Source: Phoronis ovalis (Eukaryota; Phoronida; Phoronidae). Taken from it: a DNA stretch of 10,736 nucleotides. The position numbers and the translations under genes were made by a program. This document shows, in pieces, positions 6,307 through 10,736 of the stretch (position 1 is the first letter of the stretch; every line of letters begins with the position of its first letter). The notes under the pieces were generated by a model. That model made no database searches. It was given only the letters and a program-made list of their open reading frames with translations, and was not told where the DNA came from. The stretch covers positions 1-10,736 of the forward strand of contig JAOXYB010060557.1 of NCBI GenBank assembly GCA_028565635.1. The letters are read 5' to 3'.

Positions 6307-9300
6307 CTAAAACAAAAAATTGTGTTAAATATGTATTTTGTAAATGTTTTGCTTTTCATTCAAAACTCGCTATATCTTACTATTTTTTTTGAAGCAATTT
6401 GAGGTCTTTGAGTAGATTATGATACTTCAAATATCACAAATAAATAGACATTATATTTAAACAAAAGATTTCCTTCGGATTACAAACCTAAAGAGCCAGA
6501 AGCCTACTTGCAGAAAATATGATCAAAGGCATTTATTTTACTCTTGCCAAACATTTCTTAAACAATCACTTTTACCAAGCAAGACAAAATCAGTTTTTAA
6601 AAATAATAGATTTTACAAATACATACAAGCAACATAAAATTAAGAGCTTCTGTGAAAGAATAGCTGGTACAAAAAAGTAACTGCCGTAAATAAACATTTA
6701 AATGTTTAATGTGAAAATAAACTGGGTAATGGATCAGCCCATTTTAAAAAAAAAATTTCCTTGTGAAATAATACACTACCTTTGTAAGCATTCTATTCTG
6801 GGCTTTCAACATATTAGTGGCTTGTGTGTTGTCAGTATCTGTATTGCTCTGTGGATGTTGCATAGGATGTTGACGTACAGCCAAATTCATGTGAGCAGGA
6901 ATTCCCTTCAAAATTGAAAAGAGGAAGTTTATTTCTAATTTCATATTTGAAGAAAAAGTAAGATTTTTTGGCTTGCAAAATAAAGAAACAAATATTTAAG
7001 TGAATTATATTTTATGCACCTGTATCTGCTATAAGGAATGTTGAGTAACAAATATGTGCTCAGTCTTTCTCATGTACGGCCGTTCAAGCATCCCCTAGTC
7101 TAGTACCATACATGCAAACCAAGCATACATTCAATAAAAATTTATTGAAATCTTAAAAATAAACTTAGGTATAGATTTTTTTTCTGTTAATATGAGATAT
7201 AATATAATATCCATGTACTCAATAATTAATCTTTTTCTACAATTTTGTTTCCTGATTTTTTAAAGTCAGATAAACCCTTTTTTATAGTGTAATTGTAGTT
7301 AGCATCTCTATAAAACTAGAAAATAGGGGGTATATCAACAGATGGAACAGCTGTGAGAAAACTCTAGAACCATAGAAAAAACATTCTTTATTAAAGGTAT
7401 TTCTATTAATTAGATTTTACAGTTGTCCTCTAGGATATACCATGATCTTGCAGCATTAATGTTTAAAACAAAACTTTTGTGAACTTTTTTATTCACACTT
7501 TTTGCACATTACTTTAAAAACATAGTAGAAATAAAAGTCACTTAAAAAAAATATTTAGCGGAGATCCAAAACTTCTTGTTTAACTTTGATCATAATAGGT
7601 CTTTTGTAAAATAATCCTTTTTAAATTTTTAGAACAATGGCTCTGACATAGACAAAAAAATAGAATGTCTCCCCTGCATTTAGCTGACAGAAAAATAGTA
7701 TATACAATATACAATGACCCTTATTTTGTTACTAGGAACCTTTGTTTGGAAGAGGGTTTAATTAGAAGATATTTATATACTATTTTGAGACTATTTTGTG
7801 CTTCAACATCTGGCAGTGAGCGTCAAGAATTGAATAATTATACATTCCTCTGGTGGTGGATTATAATATATTGATAAAAGTATATTGGAAGATAGCTTTA
7901 AAGAACGATTTATGTCCAGTTTTGATAAAAACTACATTGAATGCTAAGAGACTTTAATTAATAACTGGATTCATCTAATTTACCTCACTTACCTTTTCTG
8001 AGCTTTCTATTAAGGCCTTAAGTCTTTGATTAGCTTCTGTTATTCGAGCAGCTTGGAAGGTGATTCGTTCTTGATTTTTTTCAAGTGAAGAGTCCTACAA
8101 CAAATACATGACGAAAATTTAAGACTGACAATAACATATTAAGGTTGCAAGAACCACTCAGTAGAACTTATTGGAACAACAATCTTCATGTTAAAGTTTG
8201 AACAATTCAATGAAAAGACAGCATAATAAAAGAATACATTTTGGAAGGGTACTAACTGAAATAGGAAAATTAACTTTACTATCTGCAATCAGTAAGCTTG
8301 TTATTTTGGGTTAAAACTTCACTTTTTGAAAAGAGAAATTTCAAAACAATAGCTTCAACACTACTGCAGCAGACACAAAGTTTAAACTTGATCAATATTA
8401 ACTTCAAATAGGGTTCTATAAAATTCAGAAGTTGTTACCATTCAAAATTCAAGTGGCAGATTTTTTTCATTTTTTCATACACCCCATAATAACAAAGTAA
8501 AATCTATACCTGTTGGAAGTTAGTTTTGTCAAGTTTCAGCTTTGTATAGGCAGTGTTGTTTTATTAAGTTTAAGTTTTCAAAAAAGTGCTATATATCTAA
8601 AGTGACCTACTGTATTTAAGTACATATTCATGTAGCAGATAAGTAAAGTAACTTTTTGTAATCCTTATGTTATGCTTAATACTTTTTCAACAATCTCGGC
8701 CAAAAATGTGTACTTTTATTAGTCTATCTTTTCATTAAACTACTCAAAATTCAACTTGAATTAGATGTGAATAAGCTGTCTCAAAGATACTAGCCACATT
8801 AAGCATATATCAGCAATGCACTAGTGATACCCATACATTTATGTCATAATAAAGTCTGCTAAAATGACTAAAACAATGTTTTGTGACTTGTTAAAATGTA
8901 AAATTATAGTAGATATGGCTATTGATAATCTGCCACCCACTATTGTCTTAAATACTACTGGGAAACATTATATACAGCTATAAATTATTTGTCACAAAAA
9001 ATCAATAGGATAAACAAAGTAAATGTTTGCCTAGTAAAACAACAGACCTGAAATAGTTTAATATATTGATATACCTGAAATATTTGTTGAAAAACTCTTC
9101 CAACGACACTGGCAGTAGCTACTTAAACTAAGTCAGCAATTTTACATAAGAAATATTTGGTTTGGGTCTAAACGCAGGAAACAGCTTAAGTTCATAATCG
9201 TTAAAATGATTACATCTTCTTATCAAATTTCTCTCTTACAGTGAAAAGACAATTTTTTTCACTATGTAAAAGAAACAATGTATTTGTAAAGTAAAAGTAC

Positions 9301-9982
9301 CAGAATTAAGAAAAGTAAAAAAAAGTTACAAACCATGGGTCCTCCTTTTCCAATAAACTTTTGTCTTTCAGAAGCATTAGCAATCTGTTTGTGATACCAG
9401 TCTCTAGATTTTTCCACTAGCTCTAAACCTTGTAGCAATAGATCTTTTTCTTGTTCCAGTTGCTTCATTCGTTTAATCTGTAAAATGCAGTCAATCATTT
9501 CTAAACTGATTCTGTAACTATAAAAGGTAGTAAGACAGGTTTGCTACTCTCCTGCCACCTTATCAGTATTTCAATTCATTCAAATTTGAACTCTTCAAAG
9601 TTTATATTTCGTACAAAAATTACTACGAAAAATATGGTGGCCTTGATTATACCCAATATAAAACATATGCAATTGTAGCTTACATCTTGATAGCAAAAAG
9701 ATTCAGCCTCTGTAAAGTATTCATCAAGGGAGCAGTTGTCTACCTTTTTTAAATATAAATCAAATAAAGAAGTAACAAATGTATCTACCAGCCAACCAAT
9801 ACCAACCATGTTATAATCTACTCCGCTGCCTAATGTGTGCCGTCGCGGTTCTCGTCCCTTTCTAGGTTCAGCTTTTCGGTACAATGCTGCTTCATTAACT
9901 TCATCACTGAATTTTACACTTGGATTAGGAATGTGAGACGTGGACTTATACTGTAGTGGACCTTGCTGCATATGATTTGGAT
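6178..9982 (-). CDS. SAPCD2: SAPCD1/2-like suppressor APC domain protein, 3' five exons
   Basis: Gene-level entry for exons 9982-9807, 9477-9334, 8094-7993, 6905-6780 and 6306-6178: 677 nt, about 225 residues including the C-terminus. All four introns are GT-AG and phase 0, so the exons read through without adjustment. The family signature is visible in order: a basic RRHTLGSGVDYN segment, the KRMKQLEQEKDLLLQGLE coiled coil with RDWYHKQI, and a C-terminal MLKAQNRMLT...KSERISQLEREK coiled coil with VRQLFEVRS and a final DDTTFM. This agrees with the C-terminal half of vertebrate SAPCD2 as I know it. Vertebrate SAPCD2 restricts the LGN/GPSM2 spindle-orientation complex at the cortex; a similar role here is inference. 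The N-terminal domain of the family is missing from the recovered exons, so the gene is partial. A SAPCD1 assignment cannot be excluded, since an invertebrate gene may predate that split. Confidence 0.88.
6307..6779 (-). other. SAPCD intron (473 bp)
   Basis: AT-rich GT-AG intron between the last two exons. No additional feature was seen. Confidence 0.8.
6780..6905 (-). CDS. SAPCD2: SAPCD exon, linker and start of last coiled coil
   Basis: Acceptor CAATTTTGAAG before GGA ATT CCT, then 42 phase-0 codons. First comes a His/Gln/Pro-rich linker (VRQHPMQHPQSN), then NMLKAQNRMLTK, the conserved lead of the C-terminal coiled coil. The donor is GTAGTG at 6779, weaker than consensus. The next exon continues the motif exactly. 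Confidence 0.88.
6906..7992 (-). other. SAPCD intron (1087 bp)
   Basis: GT-AG intron. At 7131-7148, TCAATAAA-AA-TTTATTGA is a perfect palindrome that places an AATAAA on both strands, a possible premature poly(A) signal. Nothing else is recognised; the plus-strand open frame at 7665-7874 has no domain. Confidence 0.75.
7993..8094 (-). CDS. SAPCD2: SAPCD exon, second helix
   Basis: Acceptor ATTTGTTGTAG, then 34 phase-0 codons from DSSLEKNQERITFQAARI to NQRLKALIESSEK, and a strong GTAAGT donor at 7992. It is helical and charged, in the position of the short helix before the variable linker in vertebrate SAPCD2. It is too short to be listed by simple ORF length. Joining directly to the preceding exon gives a spacing similar to the vertebrate protein. 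Confidence 0.85.
8095..9333 (-). other. SAPCD intron (1239 bp)
   Basis: GT-AG intron without a supported feature. Two splice-bounded microexon candidates (about 8511-8540 and 9075-9108) were examined and not accepted. Confidence 0.75.
9334..9477 (-). CDS. SAPCD2: SAPCD exon, core coiled coil
   Basis: Acceptor ATTTTACAG, then 48 codons: IKRMKQLEQEKDLLLQGLEL, a VEKSRDWYHKQI segment and an ERQKFIGKGG end. This is the most conserved part of the suppressor APC domain, with heptad-like leucines and the RDWY motif. The donor is GTTTGT after CCC ATG at 9333. Both ends are phase 0. Confidence 0.92.
9478..9806 (-). other. SAPCD intron (329 bp)
   Basis: GT-AG intron with a GTTGGT donor and ATTTTACAG acceptor. 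Part of it happens to be open in frame with the upstream exon (down to 9576), but that extension has no family similarity. Confidence 0.8.
9807..9982 (-). CDS. SAPCD2: SAPCD exon with RRHTLGSG motif
   Basis: The acceptor is a T-run ending AATAG at 9983; the first two bases (AT) complete a codon begun upstream, so the preceding intron would be phase 1. An alternative phase-0 acceptor, CATATGCAG before CAA GGT, lies 18 bases inside. The exon encodes a basic linker (LYRKAEPRKGREP) followed by RRHTLGSGVDYNM, the conserved lead-in to the suppressor APC coiled coil. The donor is a weak GTTGGT right after ATG (minus 9806-9801). Read-through gives a frame that loses the family match, which supports the splice. 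Confidence 0.85.
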
Positions 9983-10221
9983 CTATTAAAAAAACTAACA
10001 TTATCATGCAAATAAATACTTAACATTGCGAGTTGGCTGAAAGGTGAGATATAGTCTAGCACTTTAGAAAAATATTATGATCGTATATATACATTATTGA
10101 TGTTAGACAGGGATGAATGTATGCATGAATATAAATTTTGTACATTTGGGACTATGAAACTTGGAAAGTTACCAGTCCTATGCAAATGTCAGAACTAGGC
10201 TGTCCAAATTTTGAAACATAC

Positions 10222-10296
10222 CTTACTATGAACTGAGAAATTTGTGTCATTCTTTAGTAATTTATAAAAGCAAGTAGTAAGAATGTCCTGGATATG
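10222..10296 (-). CDS. Tentative upstream SAPCD exon
   Basis: A 75-base stretch is bounded by CTAACAACTTTACAG and a good GTATGT donor. It reads 25 open codons in phase 0, starting HIQDILTTCFYKLLKND and ending HSK. It would join in frame only to the alternative acceptor 18 bases inside the 9807-9982 exon, not to its stronger acceptor. I see no clear similarity to the SAPCD N-terminal domain. It could be chance. Confidence 0.3.
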
Positions 10297-10514
10297 CTGT
10301 AAAGTTGTTAGCTATATAATAGCATGTACAGAAACATTGTTAACTAGATTTTGTACTAGTGCCACATGGCAACACCAAGTATCTTCCAACACATGGCAGT
10401 CATTTGGATTCAAGAAAACAGAAAGTTGATGGATCAGTGTCTCCTGCTATATAATGGATCATTGTCTCATGTTACCTAAACAGAAAGTTGGTGGTGCCAC
10501 ATTTGATGCAATCA
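10297..10514. other. Non-coding, nothing recognised
   Basis: Unique sequence between the tentative exon and the palindromic element. A short near-repeat (GTTGATGGATCAGTGTCTCC and ATAATGGATCATTGTCTCAT, about 10427-10470) is the only structure seen. Confidence 0.4.
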
Positions 10515-10736
10515 GTAGGCCCATTCACACTTACCACTTAGAGCGTTTCATAATAGAGCACTCTATAATAAAGTGCTTCAGCCTCTAATGTGTACGCGAA
10601 TAAATCGCTTCAAGCAAAAATTAATCCTCCTCCCGAGGTGGATTAACTTTTTCCTAAAGCGCTTTATAAAAGTTTTAGCGACTTAACTTTGCAAGTGTGG
10701 ACACGAAGCGACTTCAATTTGCTTCCTGCATATATA
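10515..10736. mobile_element. Palindromic MITE-like element, cut by window edge
   Basis: The element appears to begin near GGCCCATTCACACTTACC. It is organised as one long imperfect palindrome centred near 10633. TTAATCC (10621-10627) pairs with GGATTAA (10640-10646). Further out, TAAATCGCTTCAAGCAAAAA matches the reverse complement of the CTTTTTCCTAAAGCGCTTTA arm at 15 of 20 positions. AGTGCTTC on the left pairs with GAAGCGACT on the right. If symmetric, it is about 230 bp and ends just past the window. The arms are rich in GCGCTT/AAGCG. There is no ORF, as in non-autonomous DNA transposons; the superfamily is undetermined. Confidence 0.6.

Noticed and set aside
7665-7874. 69-codon plus-strand frame
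   Set aside because: It lies within a SAPCD intron on the opposite strand, with no recognisable domain.
8511-8540. 30-bp microexon ending CAACAG before GTATAG
   Set aside because: It is in phase, but the direct join of neighbouring SAPCD exons already gives the expected spacing, and the acceptor has a poor pyrimidine tract.
9075-9108. 34-bp exon candidate ending ATTTCAG before GTATAT
   Set aside because: No available acceptor gives a length that keeps the flanking SAPCD exons in frame.
9576-9806. Extension of the SAPCD exon into a hydrophobic segment
   Set aside because: The segment follows the conserved DYNM directly where the family continues with the KRMKQLEQE helix, which is found in phase at 9477; it is intron read-through.

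Overview
This is eukaryotic, animal-type DNA: AT-rich, with GT-AG introns and no bacterial operon features. I infer an aquatic invertebrate, from the interspersed repeats, the compact 0.3-1.2 kb introns and a suppressor-APC gene without the long vertebrate linkers. The species cannot be named from the sequence. Two genes are well supported, both on the minus strand and arranged head to tail.

Right half (about 10 kb down to 6.2 kb): the 3' part of a gene related to SAPCD1/SAPCD2 (suppressor APC domain-containing protein). Five coding exons were recovered by hand: 9807-9982, 9334-9477, 7993-8094, 6780-6905 and 6178-6306. All four internal junctions are phase 0 and the last exon ends in a stop. 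The 5' exons lie beyond the window or are unresolved; 10222-10296 is a tentative upstream exon. Family members act at the cell cortex in spindle orientation and are built on coiled coils.

Left centre (4.9 kb down to 2.6 kb): a two-exon gene for a secreted, Cys- and Trp-containing protein of 609 residues that I do not recognise. Exon 1 (4721-4914) carries a signal peptide. Exon 2 (2617-4252) carries a three-unit EYAG-type repeat, a Trp-rich stretch, three exact C-x9-W-x6-C units with degenerate units on both sides, and a Lys-rich tail. The splice restores the frame exactly. A perfect CRE palindrome and a two-codon upstream ORF lie just 5' of the ATG. This gene is the best candidate for something undescribed.

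The rest is intergenic or intronic DNA with repeats: a 185-bp-spaced duplicated GC-tipped repeat (1-400), a 31-bp exact direct repeat (446-476 and 2229-2259), a foldback MITE-like element (1851-2028), a 114-bp tandem duplication (5277-5500), a 32-bp tandem duplication and a hairpin beyond the SAPCD stop (5996-6075), and a large palindromic MITE-like element cut by the right window edge (from about 10515). A possible plus-strand terminal exon lies at 1138-1235.
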